From: Prochlorococcus sp. AG-402-C09
Lineage (GTDB): Bacteria > Cyanobacteriota > Cyanobacteriia > PCC-6307 > Cyanobiaceae
Assembly (NCBI GenBank): GCA_003279565.1
Contig: QCHN01000005.1
Coordinates: 1 to 64,000 of the forward strand
Direction of reading: 5' to 3'
Length of the DNA stretch: 64,000 nt
Shown: positions 39,294 to 49,925 of the stretch, in pieces
Numbering within the stretch: position 1 is the first letter of the stretch
Layout of the letters: the number at the start of each line of letters is the position of its first letter
The notes under the pieces: generated by a model
Seen by the model: the letters and a program-made list of their open reading frames with translations, nothing else
Told to the model about the DNA's origin: nothing
Database searches by the model: none
Translations under genes and position numbers: made by a program

Positions 39294-40412
39294 ATGATTA
39301 ATAAGAAAAAAATATTTCTACTAAATTCCTTAGTTACCTCATTCTCATTAGTTCTAAGTTTTTTTCTTGTAGAGTTTATATTGTCAATGCTTAATTATAA
39401 ACCGTTGCTGTCAAAATCTCCTAAGAAAATATTATATAATCAAGATATATGTAAGGTCGATTCACTTGATCAAGCTAGAGAAAAAAATATAATTCATGGA
39501 CCTCTGGGTAATCAATTTATAAAACATAATGAATATGGTTATACTTTAAAAGGTGGATTTTCTGAGTTTGATAAAGTTGACTTTAATTATGAACCGTTAA
39601 AGAAAGTTTTAGTCCTAGGAGATAGTTTTACATGGGGAGCATCTGCAGAAAAGGGTAAAGGGTTTATTGATTTAGTATCAAAACATTTTATATCTAATAG
39701 AATAGCTTTTTATAATACAGCTATTGGAGGCTATGGCCAAAATAATCAGCTTGCTATTCTGAAAAATGGTTTAAAAAAAATAAATCCTGATTTAGTTATT
39801 TTAGGTTTTTATACTGGTAATGATTTTACTGATAACCTTACTCCTGTTGATAGGTACTTCAGTACAAATAATGGCTGGTACTCAAGATATAATACTTCTA
39901 TAATTGAGGGTCAACTATATACTAATAAAAGATCAGAAGATGAGATACTTCAGCTAATTAAATTAAGCGAATGTTATAATTTTGGTTTAAAAAAAACAGT
40001 TAAAACTTTCCTTTATAAATCTAGACTTGGATCTATAATATTTTTAGCAAGTAGAAAAGTTAGGTTCTCTCCAAATAATTCGAATTTAAATTCATCTAAT
40101 GATCTAGATTATTCAATAACACGTGATTATTTAATTAGAATAAGAGACTTGTCTAAAGAAGCTGGTGTACCTCTTAGATTAGTTGTCATACCTGATTATA
40201 GTAATTCTACACCTAGAAGTTTTAGGCCTTCAAAGAATTATATTAAGTTAATTAGATTGGCTGAAGAACTAAAGATTGATTACTTTGATCCATTCCCTAA
40301 ATTAAATTATTCTGATTATGTTGGAGCATTTGACGATCATTGGAATAATTCAGGTCATAAAAAAATGTCTGAAATAGTTATAACAGGACTTGATGATTTG
40401 TTGATTGATTGA
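39294..40412 (+). CDS. SGNH/GDSL-family hydrolase or acyltransferase-like protein
   Basis: N-terminal TM; VLVLGDSFTWGASAEKGKGF, GYGQNNQLAIL, DDHWNNSGHKKMSE. Confidence 0.8.
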   Translation: MINKKKIFLLNSLVTSFSLVLSFFLVEFILSMLNYKPLLSKSPKKILYNQDICKVDSLDQAREKNIIHGPLGNQFIKHNEYGYTLKGGFSEFDKVDFNYEPLKKVLVLGDSFTWGASAEKGKGFIDLVSKHFISNRIAFYNTAIGGYGQNNQLAILKNGLKKINPDLVILGFYTGNDFTDNLTPVDRYFSTNNGWYSRYNTSIIEGQLYTNKRSEDEILQLIKLSECYNFGLKKTVKTFLYKSRLGSIIFLASRKVRFSPNNSNLNSSNDLDYSITRDYLIRIRDLSKEAGVPLRLVVIPDYSNSTPRSFRPSKNYIKLIRLAEELKIDYFDPFPKLNYSDYVGAFDDHWNNSGHKKMSEIVITGLDDLLID

Positions 40413-40540
40413 TTCTTAATCCTCTCAAAGAGGTTTTAAATATTTATATTTACCCTTATTCTATATATCTTTAGGATAATTTATTTTTAAAATATATACT
40501 TTTTAATCTTTATATATTTCAGATTATATAATATTAACTC

Positions 40541-40702
40541 TTAAAAAATAGTATATATTAATGGTGCAACAACTGAACCTTGGGTAAATAAAATCAAAGC
40601 ACCCATTAAAACAATCGTTATAATCAAAGGTGCTAACCAATACTTCTTACGAACTCTTAGGAAGTCCCATATATCTTTGATTAATTCAATAAATGCTTTC
40701 AT
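40541..40702 (-). CDS. DUF5989-like small membrane protein (53 aa)
   Basis: ORF not in supplied track: MKAFIELIKDIWDFLRVRKKYWLAPLIITIVLMGALILFTQGSVVAPLIYTIF*. Confidence 0.85.
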   Translation of the reverse strand: MKAFIELIKDIWDFLRVRKKYWLAPLIITIVLMGALILFTQGSVVAPLIYTIF

Positions 40703-40703
40703 G

Positions 40704-41102
40704 CTAAAAGATCTTAGTTAAATCAATTTTATGATTTGAATTGTTTTCTCGATAAGATTCTAGATTTTCCTTCTTCTTTTTTAATGGATCATATCCAAAA
40801 ACACTCATAATTAAAGCAATAGGTTGGAGAACAATAATAAAAACCAATCCAAGGATTATACGACTATTAATCCATCCAAGCGTATACCCAAGTGCCATCC
40901 ATGCTTTATATGGATATAAAAGTATTGATGGTTTGAAAACACCTAGAAACAATGAGGGCAAGCTTACCCATAAAGTCCAGATCCTGAAATTATGGCCAAC
41001 AATTGCTGGAAGTAACCATCCAATAAGAATTGGGAATCCAAATCCAATCAGCAATCCAAATTCGCGAAGTTGTTTTTTTGAGATAGAAAGTTTTAACATC
41101 AA
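40704..41102 (-). CDS. SxtJ-family membrane protein
   Basis: KKQLREFGLLIGFGFPILIGWLLPAI...W.LGWINSRIILGLVF; between DUF5989 and carbamoyltransferase. Confidence 0.83.
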   Translation of the reverse strand: MMLKLSISKKQLREFGLLIGFGFPILIGWLLPAIVGHNFRIWTLWVSLPSLFLGVFKPSILLYPYKAWMALGYTLGWINSRIILGLVFIIVLQPIALIMSVFGYDPLKKKKENLESYRENNSNHKIDLTKIF

Positions 41103-42997
41103 TCCAACTCAAACTCTTGTTTCCAAGTCTCATCTTTCTCAGACGCAGGTTGTTGGGTCTTATATAGGATTTGATTTTGAAGGACAAGCACATCCATCTC
41201 AGTTCTCATAAAGCAGCGATAGGCATCTTGTGGAGTGCAAACAATTGGTTCTCCTCTAACGTTGAATGAGGTATTTACTATAGAAGGACAACCAGTTTTC
41301 TTTTTAAAGGCACTAATTAATTTGTGATAGCGAGGATTAGTTTTTTCACTAACTGTTTGTACTCTTGCAGAATAGTCAACATGAGTAATGGCAGGAAGTG
41401 ATGATCGAGTTACATTTAATTTCTCAATTCCAAAAAGTTTTTGTTGCTCTTTTGTCATTTCTTTGCAAAGTTCCTTCTTAACTGGAGAGACTAATAACAT
41501 ATACGGACTTTTGGTATTCATTTCAAACTGATTAGAAACATCTTCTTCTAAAATTGATGGTGCAAAAGGACGAAAACTCTCTCTATATTTAATTTTGAGA
41601 TTCATCACACTCTGCATTTCTTTGTTTCGAGGATCTCCAATGATAGACCTAGCCCCTAATGCTCTAGGACCAAATTCCATAGCTCCATTAAACCAGCCAA
41701 TAACTTTACCTTGATCAAGAATTTGAGCAATTTTTTCAAAAAGTTCTTCATCTTCTAGTTCTTGAAAAGGCGCATTTATTTTTCTTAAATAATTAGTAAT
41801 TGCTTTATTTGAAAACTTGCAACCAAGATAAGTCCCTTTCATTGAATCATCATGATTAATTTCTCTAGACATGCCTAGATGTTGATACCAACCAATAAGT
41901 GCTGCTCCTAAAGAAGAACCTGCATCTCCACTGGCAGGTTGAATCCAGATATCTTCAAATATTTTCTTTTGAAGTAACTTTCCATTTGCGACACAGTTAA
42001 GTGCAACACCTCCTGCAAGACATAAGTTTTTTAGACCTGTTTCTTTTTGTAGGGATCTTGCTAGTTTTATTACTATCTCTTCTGTTACTACTTGAATTGA
42101 TGCTGCTAAATCCATATGAAATTGAGTTAAATCTGCCTCACTCTCTCGTGGGGGCGACCCAAAAAGTTTGTGAAATTTTCGACTAGTCATACGGAATCCA
42201 CGATGATATTTAAAATAACTAATATCTAATCTGAAGGTCCCATCATTTTTAATGTCAATTAGATTATCTTTGATTTCTTTTACATAATTTGGCTGTCCGT
42301 AAGGAGCTAGACCCATTAACTTGTATTCACCAGAATTTACTTTAAATCCGCAGTAATAAGTAAATGCTGAGTAGAGAAGTCCTAAAGAATGAGGAAAACT
42401 AATTTCCCAAAGAGGTTTAATTTCATTATTTTTGCCAATCCATGCAGAAGTTGTTGCCCACTCTCCAACTCCATCCATGCAAAGTACAACTGCTTCTTTA
42501 AAAGGACTTGGATAAAAAGCTGCAGAAGCGTGCGATTGATGATGTTCAGTGAAAAGAAGTGTTGGCAAGGTAAAAGATTCTTTATCTGTGTTTGTTATTT
42601 CTCTGTGAACTTTGATAAGTTTATTTTTGATTTCAGACTTTAAAAATAACTTCTCTTTTAGCCATACTTGCATTGCTGCTATAAAGGATCTACCACCTCT
42701 AGGTGCTGCGCCTAAATAGGTTTCCAGGAGTCTTTCAAAGGTTAAAAGAGGTTTTTCATAGTAAATAATATAATCAATATCATTTAATGTTAACTTGCTA
42801 TTGTTTAGACAGTATTTGAGAGCGTTTGATGGAAAGCTGGAATCATGCTTCTTGCGAGTGAATCGTTCTTCTTGAACTGCTGATATTATCTCACCATTAG
42901 AAATTAAAGCTACAGCACTATCATGGTAATAGGCAGATAATCCAATAATCCTTATATTATTCAAGCCCGTAGCGTTAAAATTTTTTATAAGTTTCAT
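41099..42997 (-). CDS. carbamoyltransferase (NodU/CmcH family)
   Basis: IIGLSAYYHDSAVALISNGEIISAVQEERFTRKKHDSSFP, HHQSHASAAFYPSPF, LAGGVALNCVANGK, GPRALGARSIIGDPR. Confidence 0.94.
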   Translation of the reverse strand: MKLIKNFNATGLNNIRIIGLSAYYHDSAVALISNGEIISAVQEERFTRKKHDSSFPSNALKYCLNNSKLTLNDIDYIIYYEKPLLTFERLLETYLGAAPRGGRSFIAAMQVWLKEKLFLKSEIKNKLIKVHREITNTDKESFTLPTLLFTEHHQSHASAAFYPSPFKEAVVLCMDGVGEWATTSAWIGKNNEIKPLWEISFPHSLGLLYSAFTYYCGFKVNSGEYKLMGLAPYGQPNYVKEIKDNLIDIKNDGTFRLDISYFKYHRGFRMTSRKFHKLFGSPPRESEADLTQFHMDLAASIQVVTEEIVIKLARSLQKETGLKNLCLAGGVALNCVANGKLLQKKIFEDIWIQPASGDAGSSLGAALIGWYQHLGMSREINHDDSMKGTYLGCKFSNKAITNYLRKINAPFQELEDEELFEKIAQILDQGKVIGWFNGAMEFGPRALGARSIIGDPRNKEMQSVMNLKIKYRESFRPFAPSILEEDVSNQFEMNTKSPYMLLVSPVKKELCKEMTKEQQKLFGIEKLNVTRSSLPAITHVDYSARVQTVSEKTNPRYHKLISAFKKKTGCPSIVNTSFNVRGEPIVCTPQDAYRCFMRTEMDVLVLQNQILYKTQQPASEKDETWKQEFELD

Positions 42998-43367
42998 ACT
43001 ATCAGTTGAATAAATTTTTTTTTATATCCTTAACTAATTATTATAAGATTATTTTTTGAGGTTGGCATAAGCAATTTAATTTTAGGCCTAAGAGAAGCGA
43101 GTAGAAGAATTTGGAATCAAAAGTCATTGATTTAATATGATATATTTTAAATATATAATATTAAAGAAAATAATTAATAGCAAATATTTCATCTGATTGA
43201 GAAATTGAGCTCCTTTTTTCTTAAAATATTTAGAAAGAGCTTCCTTCCTATTTAGGGTAAGTCTTAAAGACTAATAACCAAGTCTATTCAAAATTACTTG
43301 TTAAAATTATATCATTTTTTCAATTTCACTCTATACTAAAAAAGATTATAATTGGCTATAAAAACAA

Positions 43368-45194
43368 ATGCTTAATGTAAATAAAAAAAGATCGAATAAT
43401 AATAAAGAACTAAGTACTATAAGGGTTTTGTTTGGACTGTGGAAACATCTTCGCAAGAAAAGAAAAATCCAACTTTTTGCACTTTTGCTGATTATGCTTC
43501 TAAGTGCCTTGGCAGAAGTGTTCTCATTAGCATCTGTAATACCATTTCTTGCTGTTCTTACAGATACAGATGTCTTATGGAATATTGAAGTAATAAAAAA
43601 AATATCAAGTTATGTTGGTATAGATACAGCAGAAGGGCTTTTTCTGCCAGTAATATTGATATTTGGTTTAGCTGCTATTACTGCTGCTTTTATAAGATTA
43701 TGCAATATAAGATTGAACCATATGCTTGCTGCTGCTATAGGCAGTGATATAAGTATAGAATCATATAAAAGGACATTAAATCAACCTTATAGCGTTCATA
43801 TAGATAGAAATAGTAGTTTTGTTATTACTGCCATAACAACACAAACTGATCTTTCGGTTTGTGTTGTTAATTTCACGTTGCAATTAATTGCTTCATTATT
43901 CATTTCAATAGCAATACTTATTACATTATTAATAACTAATTGGCAAATAGCAATTATATCAGCAAGTGTATTTGGTATGGCTTATCTAATGTTGGCTTTA
44001 ACCGCAAAACGAAAATTGTATTCTAATAGTAAATATATAGCGCAGTCAATGAAATTGCAGTTGAAAACTTTGCAAGAAGGCTTAGGTGGAATAAGAGATA
44101 TTATACTTAATGATAGTCAAGAACACTATATAAATATATTTAGACAAATAGATATACCTAAACGTCAAAAACAAGCAGAGAATGAAAGTTTACAGCAAAT
44201 ACCTAGATATGCTTTTGAGGCACTTGGACTTGTATTAATTGCATCTTTTGCATATTACTTAGTAAATATATCTTCTACAAGAGCTAATATAATCCCCCTC
44301 TTAGGTGCTATTGCTCTTGGGGCCCAAAGACTCTTACCAGCAATGCAACAAGTATATTCATCATGGGCTTCAATTAAATCACTAACTGCATCAGTTGTTG
44401 ATGTCCAAAAGATGCTTAATCAACCAATTAATTCAAATCATAAACATAACAAAAATATAGAGTTTAATAATAATATTAATATTGTTAATCTAACATTTAA
44501 ATATAAAAATATGATTGAACCAGTAATTAACAATATCTCCCTTAATATTAAAAAAGGAGAATGCATAGGAATCGTCGGAGAAACAGGGAGCGGTAAAACT
44601 ACATTGATAGATATTCTTATGGGTTTATTAGAACCTACAGATGGAAAAATCTTAATAGATCAAAGGAATATCTACGAAGGTAATAAGTACTCTTTAATTA
44701 AATCATGGAGGAGTTTAATTGCACATATACCTCAGGATATTTATCTTGCTGATACTACAGTTGCTGAAAATATAGCATTTGGGATAAATTCAAATGATAT
44801 AGATATAACTAAGGTAAAGGATGCTGCAAGAAAAGCTAAAATTGATAATTTTATAGAGCAAACACTAGGTGGCTATAATTCATATATAGGAGAAAGGGGT
44901 TTAAGGATAAGTGGAGGACAAAAACAAAGAATTGGCATAGCGAGAGCACTTTATAAGCAATCAAAGCTATTAATTCTAGACGAAGCCACGAGTGCACTTG
45001 ATGATGCCTTTGAAAAAAAAGTAATGGATTCTATATATAATCTTGATGATAATCTAACAATAATAATGATTGCACATAGAATAAGTACGTTATCAAAATG
45101 TGATAGAATTATTCACATTAAAAAAGGCAAGTTGGCTAGCATAGGAAAACCTATAAATATACTCCCAACTCTATCTAAAGAAAAAAAAGAATAA
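43368..45194 (+). CDS. ABC transporter, PglK/MsbA-type exporter (TM + ATPase)
   Basis: Six-TM region; GIVGETGSGKTTLIDILMGLLEPTDG, LRISGGQKQRIGIARALYKQSKLLILDEATSALD. Confidence 0.93.
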   Translation: MLNVNKKRSNNNKELSTIRVLFGLWKHLRKKRKIQLFALLLIMLLSALAEVFSLASVIPFLAVLTDTDVLWNIEVIKKISSYVGIDTAEGLFLPVILIFGLAAITAAFIRLCNIRLNHMLAAAIGSDISIESYKRTLNQPYSVHIDRNSSFVITAITTQTDLSVCVVNFTLQLIASLFISIAILITLLITNWQIAIISASVFGMAYLMLALTAKRKLYSNSKYIAQSMKLQLKTLQEGLGGIRDIILNDSQEHYINIFRQIDIPKRQKQAENESLQQIPRYAFEALGLVLIASFAYYLVNISSTRANIIPLLGAIALGAQRLLPAMQQVYSSWASIKSLTASVVDVQKMLNQPINSNHKHNKNIEFNNNINIVNLTFKYKNMIEPVINNISLNIKKGECIGIVGETGSGKTTLIDILMGLLEPTDGKILIDQRNIYEGNKYSLIKSWRSLIAHIPQDIYLADTTVAENIAFGINSNDIDITKVKDAARKAKIDNFIEQTLGGYNSYIGERGLRISGGQKQRIGIARALYKQSKLLILDEATSALDDAFEKKVMDSIYNLDDNLTIIMIAHRISTLSKCDRIIHIKKGKLASIGKPINILPTLSKEKKE

Positions 45195-45646
45195 ATAGAT
45201 ATGCATATTTACTTTTATAGTAAAAAATATTTTATTATAATAAATATATCAAAGTAATAATAATTGCAATTTATATTTATTCTAAGTATTCAATTATAGA
45301 ATAGACTTTTAAGAAACATATAATCTCAAACTAATGATAGTTCGTTTTATTCTTTAAGAACTAAATCTAATTAGTATTTTTGTTAAGAAAAAAAGCGATC
45401 TTTTATTGTATTACTTTTAAAATATTGATCGAAGAAAGTAGCAAGTTCATTTATAGTATAAAGATAATCGTTTATTTTATTTTTTCTTTGTTAAAGACAA
45501 ATTCCTAATGTAAATTTCTATATACTCTAAATCCAAATAATCCCAGTGTTATTTTGTGTGATTGGGCGGTGAAATAACTTTTCTAAATCAAATATAGGAC
45601 TAGTGCTTTTTTGCTATAACTTGTAATTGTAGATCAAATCTAATCT

Positions 45647-45790
45647 ATGAATATCTTTTGTCTAACTAGGCTTTCTCAAGTTAGGGCATGTAGTCTCACG
45701 AAACTGAGACATACATGGCCTTCAGGATGCACCGTTCTAGTACGATCGGTTCCATTTGATTTTTCTAAATATATAAAGCTTTTTAAGTAA
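45647..45790 (+). other. candidate small ORF (47 aa) overlapping strong stem-loops
   Basis: MNIFCLTRLSQVRACSLTKLRHTWPSGCTVLVRSVPFDFSKYIKLFK*; hairpin CATGTA-GTCTCA-cgaaac-TGAGAC-a-TACATG at 45687-45717; higher GC than its surroundings. Confidence 0.35.
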
Positions 45791-45895
45791 TACCTAATTC
45801 CTTTTGCATATTTTATTAGTAATTTTTCTATGCAATAGGCTTTTTATTTATTGGATTAATCCTGCTATATTTAATAGAATTATCTAAAGCACTTC

Positions 45896-46723
45896 ATGAC
45901 GATCAGAGGGAAGCCTAAAAAATTTAATAAATGCCTTCTGAAAAATTACCTGTCCAATCAAAAATTAGTGAGAATTTTAAAAAGATTAATTAAAAAGCTT
46001 TATTCAATTTTTATTTTAAATAAAGGTCAAAGAGTTTCATTATCTCAAGCATTTGGGTTTTTAAAATCACAGAAATTTTATCCAGAAACTATTATTGATA
46101 TTGGAGTAGCGAAAGGTACGAAACCCTTATATGTTAATTTCCCGAAAAGCTTTTATTTATTAATCGAACCTATTAAAGAATATGAATATTTTTTAAAAAA
46201 GATTTTGAATAAGCATAGAGGTGATTATTGCTTGGCTGCAGCATCAAAAGAAAAGGGAGAAGTTTCTTTTAATATTCACCCTAATCATATGGATGGTTCT
46301 TCATTGCTAAAAGAAGAAATTGGCGAGAATGCTGATGGATATAAAATTAGAGTACCAACTATTAGAGTTGATGATTTAGTAAAGGATAAACAACTTAAGG
46401 GACCATTCCTAATAAAAGTTGATGTTCAAGGAGCTGAATTAGATGCTTTAGAAGGAGCAAAAATAACCATGCAAAATACCGAAGTTATAGTTCTTGAGGT
46501 CTCTCTTTTTAAATTTATGAAAGGAGCACCAGATTTTTATGAAGTTATATTTTTTATGAAAGAGAATGGATTTGTTGTATATGATATTTTGAAAGGATGT
46601 TATAGACCTCTTGATAATGCACTTGCACAAGTTGATATTATTTTTGTAAAGGAAGAAGGATCCTTTCGAAGGGACCATCGTTTTGGCACCACTAACCAGT
46701 TGAAAAAAATAGGTATAATATGA
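45896..46723 (+). CDS. FkbM-family methyltransferase
   Basis: IIDIGVAKGTKPLYVNFPKSFYLLIEPIKEYEYFL, VDDLV...FLIKVDVQGAELDALEGA. Confidence 0.88.
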   Translation: MTIRGKPKKFNKCLLKNYLSNQKLVRILKRLIKKLYSIFILNKGQRVSLSQAFGFLKSQKFYPETIIDIGVAKGTKPLYVNFPKSFYLLIEPIKEYEYFLKKILNKHRGDYCLAAASKEKGEVSFNIHPNHMDGSSLLKEEIGENADGYKIRVPTIRVDDLVKDKQLKGPFLIKVDVQGAELDALEGAKITMQNTEVIVLEVSLFKFMKGAPDFYEVIFFMKENGFVVYDILKGCYRPLDNALAQVDIIFVKEEGSFRRDHRFGTTNQLKKIGII

Positions 46724-46997
46724 AAACATTACTTTATTGACGATTCTTCATAAATCATCCATCATTTGTTATTCAATTTTAGCCTAAAAATATCAAATAC
46801 TCATTAATTTATTTAAGTTTATTTTTTATAGAAAAATAAATTCAAAGTGAATAATAAAAGATAAAAAGCAAGGATTATTTAAAGATTTTATTAATAATTT
46901 TAACTTTAACTGATTTCCTGAGAACTAATAAGGCAGGCAACTTTAAAGAATTCTTATAAAATAATTAATAGTCTGAAATATATTAACTGGTTCAATT

Positions 46998-47023
46998 GTT
47001 CGATTCCACTTGGCCAGATTCTT
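46998..47023 (+). pseudogene. possible degenerate 3' end of tRNA-Ala
   Basis: GTTCGATTCCACTTGGCCAGATTCTT versus GTTCGAGTCCGCTTGGCTCCATTCTT at tRNA-Ala 3' end: 21 of 26 positions identical. Confidence 0.3.
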
Positions 47024-47183
47024 TATAAGCTTTGAGATTAATAGGTAAGAGCTTTTCCCTAAAAGATCTAAGATTTAGTTTCAAAAAACTTACCGCATTT
47101 TGTTAAATGACTAATTGTATTTAATATATTAATAACTACTTTTTCGTAAAACGTACCTCCTAAGCAAGCTATTACCGCTATTT

Positions 47184-47900
47184 ATGCTTCCGCTTGGATT
47201 GAGCTTATTTTGTCTTCTTCTAAATTTTAATAAACCAAGGAAAAAAAATATCATGATAGTGATTTTTTTTCTATGGACCTTCAGTATTGGCTTTGTAGCA
47301 GATTTCCTATGGAGACTAGTGGAATATCCATGGAAACGAACAAATGAAAAAGATGCGCCAACTGCAGATGCAATTATTGTATTAAGTGGTGGTGGAAGAC
47401 CTAAATCTCCCGGGAAAAATAATATTTATGAATGGGGAGACGTAGATAGATACTTTGCTGGAATAAGCCTATATCAAAATAAAAAAGCTCCAAAGATATT
47501 TTTTACAGGCGGGACAACTCCTTATAGTATTAAATCCAAGGATGAAGGAACTTTATATAAAGAACATGCTATTAGTCTGGGAATACCATCTAATTCCATA
47601 TTAACTACTAATAAAGTTTTTAATACTGCACAAGAAGCTATAGAAATCAGAAGAAATTTAAATAAGATCAATTCTTCATCCAAGATACTTCTAGTGACAA
47701 GTGCTTTTCATATGAAACGAGCAAAAAAGTTATTTGAGCGACAGGGGTTTCTTGTTCTTCCTTTTCCAGTAGACTTCAACACCCCTATGACTTCTAGATG
47801 GCAAAATCCTTATCAATGGACTCCCAATGCTGAAAGTCTGTATAGAAGTTCGATAGCTTTAAGAGAACTTATTGGAAGAGCTATTTATAGATCTTGGTAA
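47184..47900 (+). CDS. YdcF/SanA-family (DUF218) protein
   Basis: N-terminal TMs; ADAIIVLSGGGRPKSPG, IFFTGGTTPY, TSAFHMKRAKKLFE. Confidence 0.87.
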   Translation: MLPLGLSLFCLLLNFNKPRKKNIMIVIFFLWTFSIGFVADFLWRLVEYPWKRTNEKDAPTADAIIVLSGGGRPKSPGKNNIYEWGDVDRYFAGISLYQNKKAPKIFFTGGTTPYSIKSKDEGTLYKEHAISLGIPSNSILTTNKVFNTAQEAIEIRRNLNKINSSSKILLVTSAFHMKRAKKLFERQGFLVLPFPVDFNTPMTSRWQNPYQWTPNAESLYRSSIALRELIGRAIYRSW

Positions 47901-48226
47901 TGCAAGAAAATAATTTTCCACGCAACAAACCTATTCATGGAATTTAGATCTTAGCCCTCAAAACCGCTTGGGGCTAATGATTTTTGGATATGAATTATTA
48001 ATAAAGTATGGATTCATTCTCCCATCATTTTTGATGAAGTATCAATAATGAGTTAGAGCATTCAAATTGTATTCAATTTTTGGATTGATTTCGTTATGCA
48101 TAATCCCAGTAGAAATATTATTTTTCTTATGAAAATCTGTCTTCATATTCTTTGAAATGATTTGACTATTTATTTTGATAATCTGAGATTTTATATTATT
48201 ATGGTAAATAATCTATAAAAAACTTT

Positions 48227-49864
48227 TTGTTGGATAAATATAATCACAACTCTGAAGAAGAAATAGATTTAAGTATATGGATTAATTTCTTAAAGAGGAA
48301 TGTAAGGCTAATTTCATCGGTTAGTGTCTTTGGGGTTGTTTTTACAGGTATAGTTGGCATAACTTCCACTAAAGAGTGGAAGGGTGAGTTTCAAATTGTT
48401 CTCTCTGATGCTATACCTTCCAACGCTGTCAAAAATCAACTCAAAGCTTTTGCTGATATTGGCTCTCAAGAAAATCAACTAGAGACTGAGGTAGAGATAT
48501 TAAAAAGTCCTTCGGTTTTAATGAATGTTTTTGAATTTGCAAAAACAAATAATAATTCACTTTCAAAATTAAGATTTAATACTTGGAGAAAACAACTTAA
48601 TATAAATCTCAAGAAAAACACTTCTGTTCTTACCCTTTCATATGTAGATACAAATAAAGATTTGATTTTACCGGTACTTAAAGAAATATCAGATACATAT
48701 CAAGTCTATTCTGGTAAAAGACGAAGACGACGAATTGATTTGGGTATGGAATTTTTTAATAATCAAATCAAACTTTATAATAAAAAAAGTATTCAGTCAT
48801 TTAAACAAGCACAAGATTTTGCTTATAAGCAAGATTTATCAAGCACTCAAAGTGCTGAAGGTATTGATAACTATATTCAGAATAATGTAAACATTGAAGA
48901 GGCCAGGATTAAAGCTGTAACAGAAATTAGAACTATAGAACAACAATTAAAACAGATCGATTTATTAGAAGACTCTTCAGAAGAAATAATTAATATTGCA
49001 TCGGTACTTAAAGGCTTTAGTGAAGAGGAGGTCCCAAAATTAATAAAAAATCTTGACTCAAGATTAACTAAACTTATTTTAGTCTATAAGGAAAATGACC
49101 AAATTATTAAATCTATAAAACAAGAAAGAAGAGCAATGATAACTTTATTAAAGAAACAAATTAAAGGTTTTCTTACTGCTCAAAAGGAAGAGGCACAAGC
49201 TCGCTTAAAGGCTTCAACTAGGCCTGACGGAGTATTGATTAAATATAGACAGCTTTTAAGCAAAGCTAATAAGGACAGATTAACTCTTAATAAGTTGGAA
49301 AATCAGTATAGAGAACTTGCCTTAGAGAAAGCAAGAATTAAAGACCCTTGGGAATTAATCACAAAACCAACTTTATTTTCTAAACCTATTTCACCTCAAA
49401 TGGAGAAATTAATAGGATTAGGTATTTTTTCTGGCTTTATATTGGGATGTGGAGTATCAAGTTTTTACGAAAAAAGGTTAGATGTTATTCATTCAATTAA
49501 TGAAATAAAGCTTATTGTCAATACGAAGATAATTCAAGGATTACCATCGAATAAAAAAGAATCTTGGGAAGAACTGATAAAAATATTGGCTTTCGGACAA
49601 TTCGCTAAAATCTCTGGACCTATTGCAATTCTCCCAGGGAATCAAATTGATTCTTCTGAAGCAGAAAAAATTCAAAAACATTTAAACCAATCAGAAACAA
49701 ATATGGAAGGAGTTATTATAAGAAACTCATTCGAAACTATAAATTTTGAAAATATAATTTTGGTATCTAGATTAGGAACGACGAAACGACAAGAGATAAA
49801 TGAACTGAATAATAAGTTGTTAATTCAAAATAAGCAGTTTTTAGGTGTTTTTGTGTTAACTTAA
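48227..49864 (+). CDS. Wzz/GumC-type chain-length determinant protein
   Basis: N-terminal TM (IDLSIWINFLKRNVRLISSVSVFGVVFTG), long coiled-coil, C-terminal TM after PWELITKPTLFSKPISPQ. Confidence 0.83.
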   Translation: MLDKYNHNSEEEIDLSIWINFLKRNVRLISSVSVFGVVFTGIVGITSTKEWKGEFQIVLSDAIPSNAVKNQLKAFADIGSQENQLETEVEILKSPSVLMNVFEFAKTNNNSLSKLRFNTWRKQLNINLKKNTSVLTLSYVDTNKDLILPVLKEISDTYQVYSGKRRRRRIDLGMEFFNNQIKLYNKKSIQSFKQAQDFAYKQDLSSTQSAEGIDNYIQNNVNIEEARIKAVTEIRTIEQQLKQIDLLEDSSEEIINIASVLKGFSEEEVPKLIKNLDSRLTKLILVYKENDQIIKSIKQERRAMITLLKKQIKGFLTAQKEEAQARLKASTRPDGVLIKYRQLLSKANKDRLTLNKLENQYRELALEKARIKDPWELITKPTLFSKPISPQMEKLIGLGIFSGFILGCGVSSFYEKRLDVIHSINEIKLIVNTKIIQGLPSNKKESWEELIKILAFGQFAKISGPIAILPGNQIDSSEAEKIQKHLNQSETNMEGVIIRNSFETINFENIILVSRLGTTKRQEINELNNKLLIQNKQFLGVFVLT

Positions 49865-49925
49865 ACTACTAATTAACTTCTATGGAATTGAATAAAGATT
49901 GTAATTTAAAATAGTTTTTATAAAG

